64,000 nucleotides of DNA. It comes from VYFG01 sp965203365 (GTDB taxonomy: Bacteria; Pseudomonadota; Gammaproteobacteria; Arenicellales; Poriferihabitantaceae). Made by a program: the position numbers and the translations under genes. The DNA lies in NCBI GenBank assembly GCA_965203365.1, contig OZ241878.1, positions 124,001 through 188,000 of the forward strand, written 5' to 3'. The notes under the pieces are model-generated. The model had not been told where the DNA came from and searched no databases. It saw only the letters and a program-made list of their open reading frames with translations. Shown in pieces: positions 35,028 through 44,018 of this stretch (position 1 is its first letter; the number at the start of each line of letters is the position of its first letter).

Positions 35028-37280
35028 ATGAGCGAACGGCAGGAATTCAAGGTCTCCGGCGAGGTCGTCGACCATTCGGGCCAGGCCGGAGACCGCAGCT
35101 ACACGCCCGCGGACGGTTTCTACGGGCTGGTGAAAGTCATCGGCGGCACCGGCAACAACTGGTTCTACGGCGGCCACCGGGACGACTGGTACCAGGGCGG
35201 CGCCAACCGCGGCGCTCAGGACACTGTCAAGGGCGGTCAGGGCAGCGACTTCCTTGCCGGCGGCAAGGGCGCCAACGTCCTCAAGGGCGAAGGCTGGGAC
35301 GACATCCTGGTCGGCAATTTCGAGAACGCGTACCACGACCTGATGTACGGCGGGAACAGCCACGACACGCTGGTCGCGGGCCGCGTGGACTTCAGGAGCC
35401 GAACCAACGAGGGTCCGATCGGCAATTCGGTTCAGGTTGGCCCGCAGATGGTACGGGACGCCCATGGCAACATCACCGGCGGCAACGTCATGTGGGGCGG
35501 CGATGGCGACGACACGTTCGAGCTGCACCGCGACAGCTATGTCCATATCGCGGATTTCAACCCGGACAACGACATCATCCGCATGACCGGCTTGGCCGGT
35601 CATGGCCTGGAGGAGTCCATCGACGTGGTCTACCATCCCAGGGGTCCTTGGGGGGACAGCGGTTTCCGCATCATCCTCGACGGGAACATCGTTCTCGCGG
35701 AGATCAATTACCTTGGAGCGCTCGACTCTTCCGATTCCGACTCGGTCCAAGGCGCCATTGACAAGATCACAGCGAAGATTCACGCCGTGCAAGGCAGCAC
35801 CTTCTTCGGCTCCCAGGGCAACGACCAGATCAACGGCACCAAATGGAACGACACCATCTACGGCTGGGGCGGCAATGATGTGATCGCCGGCGGCAGCGAC
35901 GGCGACATCATCTACGGCGGCCATGGCAACGACACGATCTACGGCAACGGCGGCGATGACGCGCTGTACGGCGATCATGGCAACGACACGGTCTGGGGCG
36001 GCGCTGGAGATGACGTCGTCGACGGCGGCCGGGGCAATGACATTCTCTACGGCGGCGGCGGCGAGGACGCCCTTTTCGGTGCCGGCGGCAACGACCGGCT
36101 CGACGGCGGGGCCGGCGCCGACCAGCTCTATGGCGGACAAGGACGCGACATCTTCGTCATGGACCCCAGCGGCAAGACGCCCGATGTCATCTTCGATTTC
36201 AAGGTCGATAAGGACTACGTGCGCCTGCCATTGGGCCTGGCCCAGGCCGATGTGCGGTTCGTCGCCGTGGCCGCGTTCACCAATCCCTATGACGGAAGCA
36301 CGGTGGTCGCGCAGAAGCTGGTCACCGGCAGCGGGGACAGCGAGAAGACGCTCGCCGTCTTCCTGAGCATGGACGGACAGGACCTGTCGAAGGTGGAGTT
36401 CATCTGGGACTTCGACCCGAACAAGGAGTACCCGCCGCCGCCCACGGGGGAGACGACCGACGGGACGGCGAAGAAGGACTTGCTGCTCGGCACCCAGGGC
36501 GACGACACCCTCAACGGCAAGGCTGGCAAGGACGATCTCTACGGACGCGACGGCGACGACACGCTCAACGGCGACGAGGGTCACGACAAGCTCTACGGCG
36601 AGAACGGCAATGACACGCTCTACGGCGGCGACGGCAACGACATCCTGGAGGGCGGCAAGGGCGACGACTTCCTCTACGGCAATGACGGCGATGACGTTCT
36701 CAGGGGCGGTTCCGGCAACGACACGCTCGACGGGGACGACGGCGCCGACCGGCTCTTTGGCAGCGGCGGCAACGACACCATGTCCGGCGGCCAGGGCCAT
36801 GACCGGCTCTATGGCGGCAGCGGCAACGACACGCTCAACGGGGACGACGGCGCCGACCGGCTCGAGGGTGGCGAGGGCAACGACATTCTGGTTGGCGGTA
36901 AGCACGACGACCGGCTGATCGGTGACGGCGGCAACGACCGGCTGCAGGGCGGCAAGGACGCCGACTACCTCACCGGGGGCGAGGGGGCCGACGAGTTCCT
37001 GTTCAGGAAGGGTGACGGCGTTGACGTCATCACCGACTTCGAGGACGGGACCGACACCATCGTGTTCCTCGCCGAGAAAGAGAACAAGCTGGGGTCGAAG
37101 TTCATCGGGTTCGGTGACTTGGTCATTGAGGAGACCGACTACGGCGTCCGCATCACGTCGAAGAAGTTGGTCAAGGGGCACGAGATCCTTCTGCAGGGCG
37201 TGACCGCCGACCAGATCGACGCGGAGGACTTCAACTTCGTCACCCTTGAGGAGTACAACGACCTGCTCATCAACGCCTGA
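35028..37280 (+). CDS. RTX calcium-binding repeat protein, secreted
   Basis: A 750-residue protein starting at ATG 35028, chosen for its ribosome site; an in-frame ATG at 34920 would read through the G15 tract. It has no Sec signal and consists largely of GGxGxDxUx nonapeptides, which form calcium-loaded beta-rolls. One block is at about residues 261-380, then a DFKVDKDYV spacer, and a second longer block at about 485-660 (for example GGDGNDILEGGKGDDFLYG), ending with DFEDGTDTIVF and a C-terminal tail EEYNDLLINA, typical of type I secretion substrates. No type I secretion genes are in the window. No catalytic domain is apparent. GC content is higher than in neighbours, suggesting transfer. 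Confidence 0.9.
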   Translation: MSERQEFKVSGEVVDHSGQAGDRSYTPADGFYGLVKVIGGTGNNWFYGGHRDDWYQGGANRGAQDTVKGGQGSDFLAGGKGANVLKGEGWDDILVGNFENAYHDLMYGGNSHDTLVAGRVDFRSRTNEGPIGNSVQVGPQMVRDAHGNITGGNVMWGGDGDDTFELHRDSYVHIADFNPDNDIIRMTGLAGHGLEESIDVVYHPRGPWGDSGFRIILDGNIVLAEINYLGALDSSDSDSVQGAIDKITAKIHAVQGSTFFGSQGNDQINGTKWNDTIYGWGGNDVIAGGSDGDIIYGGHGNDTIYGNGGDDALYGDHGNDTVWGGAGDDVVDGGRGNDILYGGGGEDALFGAGGNDRLDGGAGADQLYGGQGRDIFVMDPSGKTPDVIFDFKVDKDYVRLPLGLAQADVRFVAVAAFTNPYDGSTVVAQKLVTGSGDSEKTLAVFLSMDGQDLSKVEFIWDFDPNKEYPPPPTGETTDGTAKKDLLLGTQGDDTLNGKAGKDDLYGRDGDDTLNGDEGHDKLYGENGNDTLYGGDGNDILEGGKGDDFLYGNDGDDVLRGGSGNDTLDGDDGADRLFGSGGNDTMSGGQGHDRLYGGSGNDTLNGDDGADRLEGGEGNDILVGGKHDDRLIGDGGNDRLQGGKDADYLTGGEGADEFLFRKGDGVDVITDFEDGTDTIVFLAEKENKLGSKFIGFGDLVIEETDYGVRITSKKLVKGHEILLQGVTADQIDAEDFNFVTLEEYNDLLINA

Positions 37281-37309
37281 GCCGGGCGCACAGCGGCGGA
37301 AAAGGCGTC

Positions 37310-37344
37310 AAGGGGGGTGGCTCGGCGCCCTCCTTCCTGTTTTT
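37310..37344 (+). terminator. Rho-independent terminator after the RTX gene
   Basis: Stem arms AAGGGGGG (37310-37317) and CCCTCCTT (37328-37335) pair over 8 bp with one G-T pair and a 10-nt loop, followed by CCTGTTTTT. It begins 29 bp after the RTX stop. The rest of the 341-bp convergent gap 37281-37621 holds no gene that I can see. Confidence 0.65.
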
Positions 37345-37621
37345 CCCGAGGTCGGTCGGCGGAAGTCGGGTTGGCGAAGGGACGGCAAGCTATGTTCGGT
37401 CAGATGATGCCGGGGCTATCTACTCATCACGGACGCCCGCCGAACGGTGCGAAATGGTCTCGAAGCGCCTCTCTCATGGCCGGTCGAGACCGGCGGACAA
37501 GTGGCCCGGATTATCCCGAAAGTGCCCTGGGGCATCAGGTCCCGCTTGGAAGTGCCCGCTCAACTTGGAAATGAAATATTCCTGACCTAACGGGTCCTTG
37601 GGAGGGTATCGGCCACGATTT

Positions 37622-38524
37622 TCAGGGGCGCAATCCCGGCGCACTCAAGGGGATGCCGGTATTCATAATGGCCTGATAGACCTCCAGCCCGATATAGGCT
37701 TCGCTTTGGGCGTCGAGCGGGGCTGCACCGGCGCGGGCATTGCACAGGGCGTACTGCCGGTGCAGTGTGCCCATGGGTTGGCCCTGCACGCTCCAGCGAA
37801 GACTGTAAGCCGGATAACCCAGGCCATGCCCCAGGGCTGCACTAAGCACCTGCCCCCGCAGTCGGTTGCCGGCATTATGGACATGGCAGTTGGCGCATGA
37901 CAGGTTCATTTGACCGCGTTTGGCCCAGAAGTATTGGCGTCCGGTAGCATACAGTCGACGCACTTCTTCCTCGCGGATATCGACATCCAGCGGCAACCCC
38001 TGCCAAGGGGACTTGAACACGGCGACCAGTCGCGCCATTGGGTGGCCCATGGGATCCAAAGGGGATTCGCCGTTTTGACTTCGGCACCGGTTGACGTCTC
38101 CGACGATCGTGCGAACCTTCCCATCCAGGAAATATGGGTAGGCAAAGGGCGGGGGCTTGCCTCGGAAGCAATCCCGCAGTGACCGCCCGCTGGTCATGGG
38201 GGTCTCCCAGGCCGTCCTTCCGGCTTCGACCTCATCGACATAAGGTGGAGCCAATAAGAGGAGATCATGGTTGATCTGGTGCCTGGCGAATTGTGGCAGT
38301 GAGATCGCACCATGGCGATAGGCATCCAATGTGACCGACGGAAATCGGGAAAGGAAGAAACGCTGAAACTCCTGTATTTCCTCCCGGATTTGTGCCATTG
38401 TCGGGATCTCACTCGCCGCGCCATGGCCCGTCCATACCAGCAAGACGAGAAAAATACAATGGAAAAGTCGCTTGGGTTTTGCTGGGGCGCTGGACAAAAC
38501 CCAGTCGGCGCAGGCACGGATCAT
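37622..38524 (-). CDS. soxA: Sulfur-oxidation c-type cytochrome SoxA
   Basis: A 300-residue periplasmic cytochrome, last gene of the soxXYZA operon. A signal peptide covers about residues 15-40. The single heme motif is LSCANCHVHNAGN; the first heme site of diheme SoxA is reduced to RDCFRGKPPPFAYPYF, as in one-heme SoxA. The C-terminal Cys in RQYALCNARAGAAPLD corresponds to the cysteine ligand that becomes a persulfide in active SoxAX. SoxAX attaches thiosulfate to the SoxY carrier cysteine, which this operon's SoxY lacks. It starts 6 bp after soxZ. Confidence 0.9.
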   Translation of the reverse strand: MIRACADWVLSSAPAKPKRLFHCIFLVLLVWTGHGAASEIPTMAQIREEIQEFQRFFLSRFPSVTLDAYRHGAISLPQFARHQINHDLLLLAPPYVDEVEAGRTAWETPMTSGRSLRDCFRGKPPPFAYPYFLDGKVRTIVGDVNRCRSQNGESPLDPMGHPMARLVAVFKSPWQGLPLDVDIREEEVRRLYATGRQYFWAKRGQMNLSCANCHVHNAGNRLRGQVLSAALGHGLGYPAYSLRWSVQGQPMGTLHRQYALCNARAGAAPLDAQSEAYIGLEVYQAIMNTGIPLSAPGLRP

Positions 38525-38530
38525 GGCGAT

Positions 38531-38827
38531 TTAATCGGTCTGGCCATCAAATTCTCGGCTGAATGACCCGCTCCGACCGGCCATATCCCGCCAGCTGACC
38601 GTGATGGTGTGTCCCGTTTCCAGCGAACTGTAGAGCGTGCCGATCATGGGATGGGGTGAGACATGTCGACCAAGCCGAAACTCGGTCTGCACATTGCCAT
38701 TCTGCTGGAAGGTGACCTGAGTCAGGTAGTTTTCCTGTGATAGACCATTCGATATCCGGCAGACCACCTCATGCCCGCCTAGGGCCTGATGAATGAAGAT
38801 GCGCCCTTGAACCATTTCCGGATTCAC
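38531..38827 (-). CDS. soxZ: SoxZ, thiosulfate-oxidation carrier partner
   Basis: A 98-residue Ig-like SoxZ protein. Recognisable parts are MVQGRIFIHQALGGHEVV, NYLTQVTFQQNGN and HTITVSWRDMAGRSG. It has no signal peptide, as expected if it is exported by the Tat system bound to SoxY. The GTG start at 38827 overlaps the soxY stop (GTGA); an in-frame ATG 12 bp later is the alternative. The family's conserved core is shorter than in classical SoxZ proteins and some of the usual residues (the HxMETG stretch) are changed to HQALGG, in parallel with the divergence of its SoxY. Confidence 0.8.
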   Translation of the reverse strand: MNPEMVQGRIFIHQALGGHEVVCRISNGLSQENYLTQVTFQQNGNVQTEFRLGRHVSPHPMIGTLYSSLETGHTITVSWRDMAGRSGSFSREFDGQTD

Positions 38828-39294
38828 TGACTCAACTCACGCCAGGTACCGGCGATCCGGACCGGATGCTCCGCCCGCCCCAGCTGTCCATCCCGCCAGG
38901 CAAAGCAGATGAGTTGACCATTGCGCTCCAGCCGGATGGAACCGATCATCACGGTCGGATGATTCTGCATTTGCTCCAGGACCATGATCAGCGGTTCGGG
39001 ATGGGCATCTGTCAACAGTGCGATTTTTTCGACGCCCGGGGCACTGACCCGGAAAGGGACCCATTCACCTTGCAGGACTTCCAGGGGGGCTTCAATGTCA
39101 ATCGAGGCATCATCCGAGGCTTCACGAACGCCAAAGAGCATTTCCAGGATATCTTCTATCGATTGCGCAGAGAATGATGGTCGGGGATCGGAAGCGGCCA
39201 GCGCACGTTTCAGCACTGAACCCGCGCCCAGAAATACAGCCAGTCGGCTCCCGACATTGAGGAACCAGCGTCTGTTTTTTCGGGACTCCCACAT
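38824..39294 (-). CDS. soxY: SoxY-like protein lacking the GGCGG carrier arm
   Basis: A 156-residue protein with a Tat-type N-terminus (NRRWFLNVGSRLAVF) and the SoxY fold: IDIEAPLEVLQGEWVPFRV, KIALLTDAHPEPL and VMIGSIRLERNGQLICF. In SoxY the chain ends in a flexible GGCGG whose cysteine carries the sulfur. Here the chain ends VRIAGTWRELSQ, with no such motif. I checked the other frames across the last 30 codons and none encodes GGCGG, so a simple frameshift does not explain it. The only Cys is in LICFAW within the core. Carrier function as known cannot work; a quinoprotein-associated SoxYZ-like role, or an operon with another SoxY elsewhere, is possible. Confidence 0.8.
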   Translation of the reverse strand: MWESRKNRRWFLNVGSRLAVFLGAGSVLKRALAASDPRPSFSAQSIEDILEMLFGVREASDDASIDIEAPLEVLQGEWVPFRVSAPGVEKIALLTDAHPEPLIMVLEQMQNHPTVMIGSIRLERNGQLICFAWRDGQLGRAEHPVRIAGTWRELSQ

Positions 39295-39303
39295 GATCGC
39301 GAT

Positions 39304-39717
39304 TTACAGGGTCAGCAAAAACCGGATGATCCGGTCGATTTCGTCCGATGTCAGTAGTTCGTGACGTTCATATGGGGGCATGGTGGTCAATGGATTTTGC
39401 GACGGGGCGTCTGCGACAATTTGTCTCAGGGCATCCCGCTCGGGAAACCGAAGTTGCATCGCGGCCAATGGGGGCGCGATGTTGCCGGCCTCCGGCAAGG
39501 TGTTGGGCCAGGATTTGATATTGAGCTGGTGGCAGGCCACACAATTGCCTTTGTTGCGAGTGATTGCCAAGCACCACCCTTGCAGGATTTCATCGGTGGG
39601 GGGACTGGCCAGACACGCCGACTCATCGGGCCATTCAAAGGTGGGCTGGGCTGTTGACTGTGAGGACGACAGACCAAGGCCGAGGAGCAGAAAGAGGATA
39701 GGGATGCGCTGAAGCAC
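39304..39717 (-). CDS. soxX: Sulfur-oxidation c-type cytochrome SoxX
   Basis: A 137-residue periplasmic mono-heme cytochrome. After a signal peptide (MLQRIPILFLLLGLGLSS) it has the heme-binding NKGNCVACHQLN and the axial methionine in PLTTMPPYERHELL. Together with SoxA it forms the SoxAX thiosulfate-oxidation cytochrome complex. It is the first gene of the cluster; soxY follows 9 bp later. No soxB or soxCD is in the window, so a complete Sox system is not demonstrated here. Confidence 0.9.
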   Translation of the reverse strand: MLQRIPILFLLLGLGLSSSQSTAQPTFEWPDESACLASPPTDEILQGWCLAITRNKGNCVACHQLNIKSWPNTLPEAGNIAPPLAAMQLRFPERDALRQIVADAPSQNPLTTMPPYERHELLTSDEIDRIIRFLLTL

Positions 39718-39816
39718 GCTTCGGTCAAATGGGGGTCAGAAAGAGAAATTGTACAGGCAGTCCATCCGCGCCGACCCCCATGCCTGCTGGCAATTCCATG
39801 GCAATATCCTTCCACA

Positions 39817-41294
39817 TTACGGCTCTTCTCGCTTTTCTTCTCCGGCCGCCCACTCGATTTCCTCAATACGTGCTTGGATGGATTGGGTCAGGTAAGCACT
39901 TCGGTTGTCGTTTTCACGCAATGCCAGCTTGAGTGCATTCAAAGCTGCGTCATGATCACCGAGAATCATCTGGAATTCTGCATCGGCCTGATGGGCTTCC
40001 GCCAACAACCCCAGGGCGACATTATCTGAGACAGCAGGGGATAGATCTCATAGTCTTCAGGTTGACGACGAAGCTGATGACGGGCGATTTTCTTGGCGGC
40101 CTCGGCCTGACCTGTCTGATGCAGGATATCCAGATAGGCATAGCGAAGATAGTCCGCGCGAGGATACCGCTCGACCAGTTCCCCATAGATGCGGACCGCC
40201 TCGGCCAGGTCACCGGACTGGCGCAGGATCTCGGCGCGAGCGGCTAGGATTTGCGGTAGATCAGATCGTTCGGCCATCACCGCATCAATGAGTGTCATGG
40301 CCTGGTTGAATTGCCGATTGTTCATGAGGGCCAGAGACAGACCAAAGCGCCAAGCCATGCGCTCGGTTCCGTGGGACCGATTGACCCGATCTTCCAGTAT
40401 TTGCAAGGTGTCGGCTTGTGGGTCGCCGTACAATGCCTGCATCCGCGCCCGGGCCAGATAAAAATCCGGGCTGCTGTCGTGATGGACCTCAGGCAAGGCG
40501 TTGATCCGGGCTTCTGCTTCGGCTACACGGGTATAGGAAAGGGGATGGGTGCGAAGGTACTCGGGTAGATCCTTTTGTGTCAAAAGACTGAACTGTTGCA
40601 GTTTCGCAAAGACGCTGGCAGTCGCACGCGGGTCAAAGCCGCTTTTGGCCATCAGCTCAATCCCAATGGCATCCGCTTCCCGTTCAAACTCGCGCGTGAA
40701 GGACAGCTGGTTGGACAGATACGTGGCATTGGCCAAAGTGGCGCCCGCTACGCCTGCCTGACCACCGACCAGGATGGATGCCAGGACGGCGGCTATGGTG
40801 GGCAGTTTGCCGGCTTGGCGTTTTGCCATCAAACGGGGGAGGTGGCGTTGGGAGATATGGGCAATTTCGTGTCCGACGATGGCAGCGAGTTCACTTTCAC
40901 TGTCGGTGGCCAGCAGCAGGCCACTGTTGAAGGTGACATATCCACCCGGGACGGCAAAGGCATTGAACTGGTTCTCCTGGATGAAGTTGAAATGCAAGGT
41001 CAGGCTGCCCAGGTCGGCGAATGAACCAATTTTTCGACCCAGTGTATTCAGGTAGTGGCGCAGTTCCGGGTCGGCGATGTAGTTGGGCGACTTCCTCAAC
41101 TGACGAAAGAAACGCTTGCCAATCATGTCCTCCTGGTCAGGACTCAGGAACCGGCTGGCCGCTTCACCGAGCTCCGGCAAGTGGCCGGTTTGGGCATGGA
41201 GAATGGATAGCGATGGGAGCATCATCCCCAGCCACAGCCAGACGACACCATACCGCCATCGGGGAGTAAATCGGAAATGGAGCCGCAACATCAT
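39817..41294 (-). CDS. BepA-like M48 metallopeptidase with TPR tail, frameshifted
   Basis: A periplasmic M48 peptidase of the BepA/YfgC type, which degrades or repairs outer-membrane assembly intermediates. From ATG 41294 it has a signal sequence, the zinc motif IVGHEIAHISQRH (His142, His146) and a distal Glu in REFEREADAIG. TPR-like helices follow (SGDLAEAVRIYGELVERY). Near 40030 the frame changes: the first frame ends in an odd CWRKPIRPMQNSR, while the expected C-terminal TPR (LLAEAHQADAEFQMIL, LNALKLALRENDN) continues one base off, to TAA 39817. The gene length then matches BepA (about 490). A single-base indel or sequence error is the simplest reading. The upstream ATG 41363 is less likely, since it adds a polar stretch before the signal peptide. 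Confidence 0.85.
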
Positions 41295-41450
41295 GCAGGG
41301 AATGATAGCGTATTGGATGCGAAGGGATGTTGACAGTTTCTTCATTTGGTCATCGCCCGTCAAAATACCATAAAATCGGAAGAATCGTGTCAGTTGAACC
41401 GGTTACGATTCCGGCCAGCCGACCCTAGTCAACCATTGTGTCATGAATCC

Positions 41451-42329
41451 ATGAATAGCCCCCATCACGCCATCATCGCCCCTGAAGACCTGAATCATCG
41501 TCTGGCCCGACGGGATGACAGCCCGCCTTGGGTGATTGTGGATTGCCGTTTCAACCTGATGCAGCCAGAACAGGGACAGACCGAGTATCATGCCGGACAC
41601 CTCCCCGGGGCATTCTATGCCCATCTCGACATAGATCTGGCGTCCTCTATCACCGCTGACAGTGGTCGACATCCGTTGCCGAATCGAGCGATTTTTCGTC
41701 AACTCGTCGGATCCTGGGGGGTGACACCCGCTACTCAGGTGGTGGTCTACGATCAGGGGTCCGGGGCGATTGCGGCCAGACTCTGGTGGCTGTTACGCTG
41801 GATTGGCCATCAATCGGTGTCGGTCCTGGATGGGGGGTTCAAGGCTTGGGCGGCGGTCGGTGGTGCAGTAGAGGCTGAGATGCCGTCAGCTTGTCGCGCG
41901 GCCGCTCTGGCAGGCCGGGACGAAGAACATGCCCCATGGATCAGTACGCAGGATCTGATGAAGGTCCTGCCCCAGGTGCAGCTGGTGGATGCCCGGGATG
42001 CCCGGCGCTTTCAGGGGCAGGTGGAGCCGATTGATCGGGTCGCGGGTCACGTGCCCGGTGCCATGAATCGACCGTTCAGTTCCAATCTGGATGCCACGGG
42101 TCGATTTCTGGACCGAGGCAGATTGAAACAGCAGTTTGACAGTCTGTTGGGAACGAAAAAAGCGACCGACCCGGACAGCCGGGTAGTCCATATGTGTGGC
42201 AGTGGGGTCACGGCGTGCCATAACATCCTGGCGATGGAGTGGGCCGGACTGCCCGAGTCCATCCTTTATGTGGGTTCATGGAGTGAATGGATTCGAGATG
42301 ATGCCAGACCGATTGCGGCCGGAAAGTGA
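41451..42329 (+). CDS. sseA: Thiosulfate/3-mercaptopyruvate sulfurtransferase (rhodanese)
   Basis: A 292-residue tandem-rhodanese protein starting at ATG 41451. The first, inactive domain has VIVDCRFNLMQPEQG and HLPGAFYAHLDID; the second carries QLVDARDARRFQG and the active-site loop HMCGSGVTACHN with the persulfide-forming Cys. The CGSGVTA loop is that of the SseA/thiosulfate sulfurtransferase group. It transfers sulfur from thiosulfate or 3-mercaptopyruvate to cyanide or other acceptors. Its position near soxXYZA agrees with sulfur metabolism but the genes run in opposite directions and are not in one operon. Confidence 0.9.
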   Translation: MNSPHHAIIAPEDLNHRLARRDDSPPWVIVDCRFNLMQPEQGQTEYHAGHLPGAFYAHLDIDLASSITADSGRHPLPNRAIFRQLVGSWGVTPATQVVVYDQGSGAIAARLWWLLRWIGHQSVSVLDGGFKAWAAVGGAVEAEMPSACRAAALAGRDEEHAPWISTQDLMKVLPQVQLVDARDARRFQGQVEPIDRVAGHVPGAMNRPFSSNLDATGRFLDRGRLKQQFDSLLGTKKATDPDSRVVHMCGSGVTACHNILAMEWAGLPESILYVGSWSEWIRDDARPIAAGK

Positions 42330-42388
42330 ACCGACCCAGGGACGGTGCCCCGGTCAGCCTGAAGGGGCTCGATATCCCCGGCGGGTGA

Positions 42389-43051
42389 TCAGATCGTCTG
42401 TACCGCCCCGTCTCCCCCGAGTAACAGCAGGTCTGCCCCTCGGCGGGCAAAAATCCCTACCGTCACCACCCCCGGAATCTGGTTGATCTGCTGTTCCATT
42501 TCCACCGGGTTCAGGATGTCCAGATGGTGAACATCCAGGATCACATGGTGATTGTCCGTGACGAACCCGCTCCTCCAGACCGGTTCGCCCCCCATCTGGA
42601 CCAGCTTTCTGGCCACTAGGCTGCGGGCGATGGGGACGACCTCCACCGGCAACGGGAAGTGACCCAGACGCTCGACCAACTTGTCGGCAGCGGCAATGCA
42701 AATGAAGGTGTCCGATGCCTCGGCGACAATCTTTTCCCGGGTCAGTGCCCCTCCACCGCCCTTGATGAGATGCCGGTGTCGGGTGGCTTCGTCCGCGCCA
42801 TCCACATAAATGCGCAACCGACCGACATCGTTGAGTTCAAGGACCGGAATGCCGTGTATTTTCAGTCGGGCGGTACTGGCGTCGGAGCTGGAGACCGCTC
42901 CATCAATACGACTTTTGATCCGGGCGAGTCCTTCAATGAAAAGATTGGTGGTCGAACCCGTCCCCACGCCGACGATGTCCCCGCTATGGATATATTCCAG
43001 GGCGGCCTCGGCCGCCCTGTGCTTGGCGTGGTTCCGTGGGTCCTGGGTCAT
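42389..43051 (-). CDS. rpiA: Ribose-5-phosphate isomerase A
   Basis: A 220-residue RpiA. Conserved motifs are VGVGTGSTTNLFIEGL, SSSDASTARLKIHGI, YVDGADEATRHRHLIKGGGGALTREK (residues near 83-109) and GGEPVWRSGFVTDNH, matching the E. coli enzyme through its length. It interconverts ribose-5-phosphate and ribulose-5-phosphate in the pentose-phosphate and Calvin pathways. It follows the CbbQ-type ATPase gene with 15 bp between them on the same strand. Confidence 0.95.
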   Translation of the reverse strand: MTQDPRNHAKHRAAEAALEYIHSGDIVGVGTGSTTNLFIEGLARIKSRIDGAVSSSDASTARLKIHGIPVLELNDVGRLRIYVDGADEATRHRHLIKGGGGALTREKIVAEASDTFICIAAADKLVERLGHFPLPVEVVPIARSLVARKLVQMGGEPVWRSGFVTDNHHVILDVHHLDILNPVEMEQQINQIPGVVTVGIFARRGADLLLLGGDGAVQTI

Positions 43052-43066
43052 GGGCTGGCAGAAGCC

Positions 43067-43876
43067 TTAAAATAGAGAGGCACTTAACTGCTTGATCGCA
43101 TTGAGCATATCCGGATCATCCGTCAGGGTTTCGGAAATGGCGCTGCGACAAGCGACCTCGGGATTGATTCCGGAATGCATCAGCTTGGCGGCATGGACCA
43201 GCAGTCGGGTACTGGCCCCTTCTTCCAGGCCGCTGCCCTTGAGATTTCTCGTCATGTTGGCAAATTTGACCAGCTGCGCCGATGGGCCATGGTCAAGACC
43301 GGACTCCTTGACCACGATTTGTGTTTCCAGGGCCGCCTCCGGATAGCTGAACTCAATGGAGGCAAACCGTTGGCGAGTGCTCTGCTTGAGGTCCTTGAGG
43401 ACACTCTGATAACCGGGATTGTATGAAATCGCCAGACAAAAGTTATCCGGGGCCCGGAGCAGTTCACCGGTTTTTTCGATCGGCAACGCCCTGCGGTCGT
43501 CTGCCAAGGGATGAATCACGACGGTGGTATCTTTTCTGGCCTCCACGATCTCATCCAGATAGCAGATGCCGCCACTGCGGATGGCCCGTGTGAGGGGCCC
43601 ATCCGCCCACCGGGTTTCCCCACCGACAAAAAGATAACGCCCGACAAGATCCGATGCCGTCAGGTCATCGTGACAAGAAACGGTCACCAAGGGGCATTGG
43701 AGTCGCCAGGCCATGTGTTCCATGAAACGGGTCTTGCCACACCCGGTGGGCCCTTTCAACAGTACCGGGATCCGGTTGGCATAGGCGGCTTCAAACAGGG
43801 CGATCTCATCTTGTTGGGGGGCATAGAAGGGTTCCTCCGTCACCAAGTATTCATCCATATGGATATCGATGTTCAT
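43067..43876 (-). CDS. CbbQ/NirQ/NorQ-family MoxR AAA+ ATPase
   Basis: A 269-residue MoxR-type AAA+ protein: Walker A LLKGPTGCGKTRFMEHMAWRL (near 37-50), Walker B GICYLDEIVEARKDTTVVIHP, sensor residues in LAISYNPGYQSVLKDLKQ, and ASIEFSYPEAALETQIV. Members activate RubisCO (CbbQ) or nitric oxide reductase (NorQ/NirQ) with a VWA partner CbbO/NorD. No partner gene is beside it, so family naming cannot separate the two roles. The neighbour rpiA would fit CbbQ and a Calvin cycle; nirK elsewhere in the window would fit NorQ. Confidence 0.88.
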   Translation of the reverse strand: MNIDIHMDEYLVTEEPFYAPQQDEIALFEAAYANRIPVLLKGPTGCGKTRFMEHMAWRLQCPLVTVSCHDDLTASDLVGRYLFVGGETRWADGPLTRAIRSGGICYLDEIVEARKDTTVVIHPLADDRRALPIEKTGELLRAPDNFCLAISYNPGYQSVLKDLKQSTRQRFASIEFSYPEAALETQIVVKESGLDHGPSAQLVKFANMTRNLKGSGLEEGASTRLLVHAAKLMHSGINPEVACRSAISETLTDDPDMLNAIKQLSASLF

Positions 43877-44018
43877 CGTCGGGATGGGTTCAGTCGGGGG
43901 CGGAGTGTATCAAGATTGATCGGTTGTCGTTGTGGGGGGTGTCTTGCCGCATACGGTGAAGTTATGCCGTGAACGAAAGACTCAACGGCTGATCAGCGGC
44001 CCCATCCGGTGCCGAGGA

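Noticed and set aside
34824..37181. 785-residue minus-strand open frame across the RTX gene
   Set aside because: It is the antisense shadow of GC-rich repeat codons; the plus-strand frame has RTX motifs, a ribosome site and a terminator.
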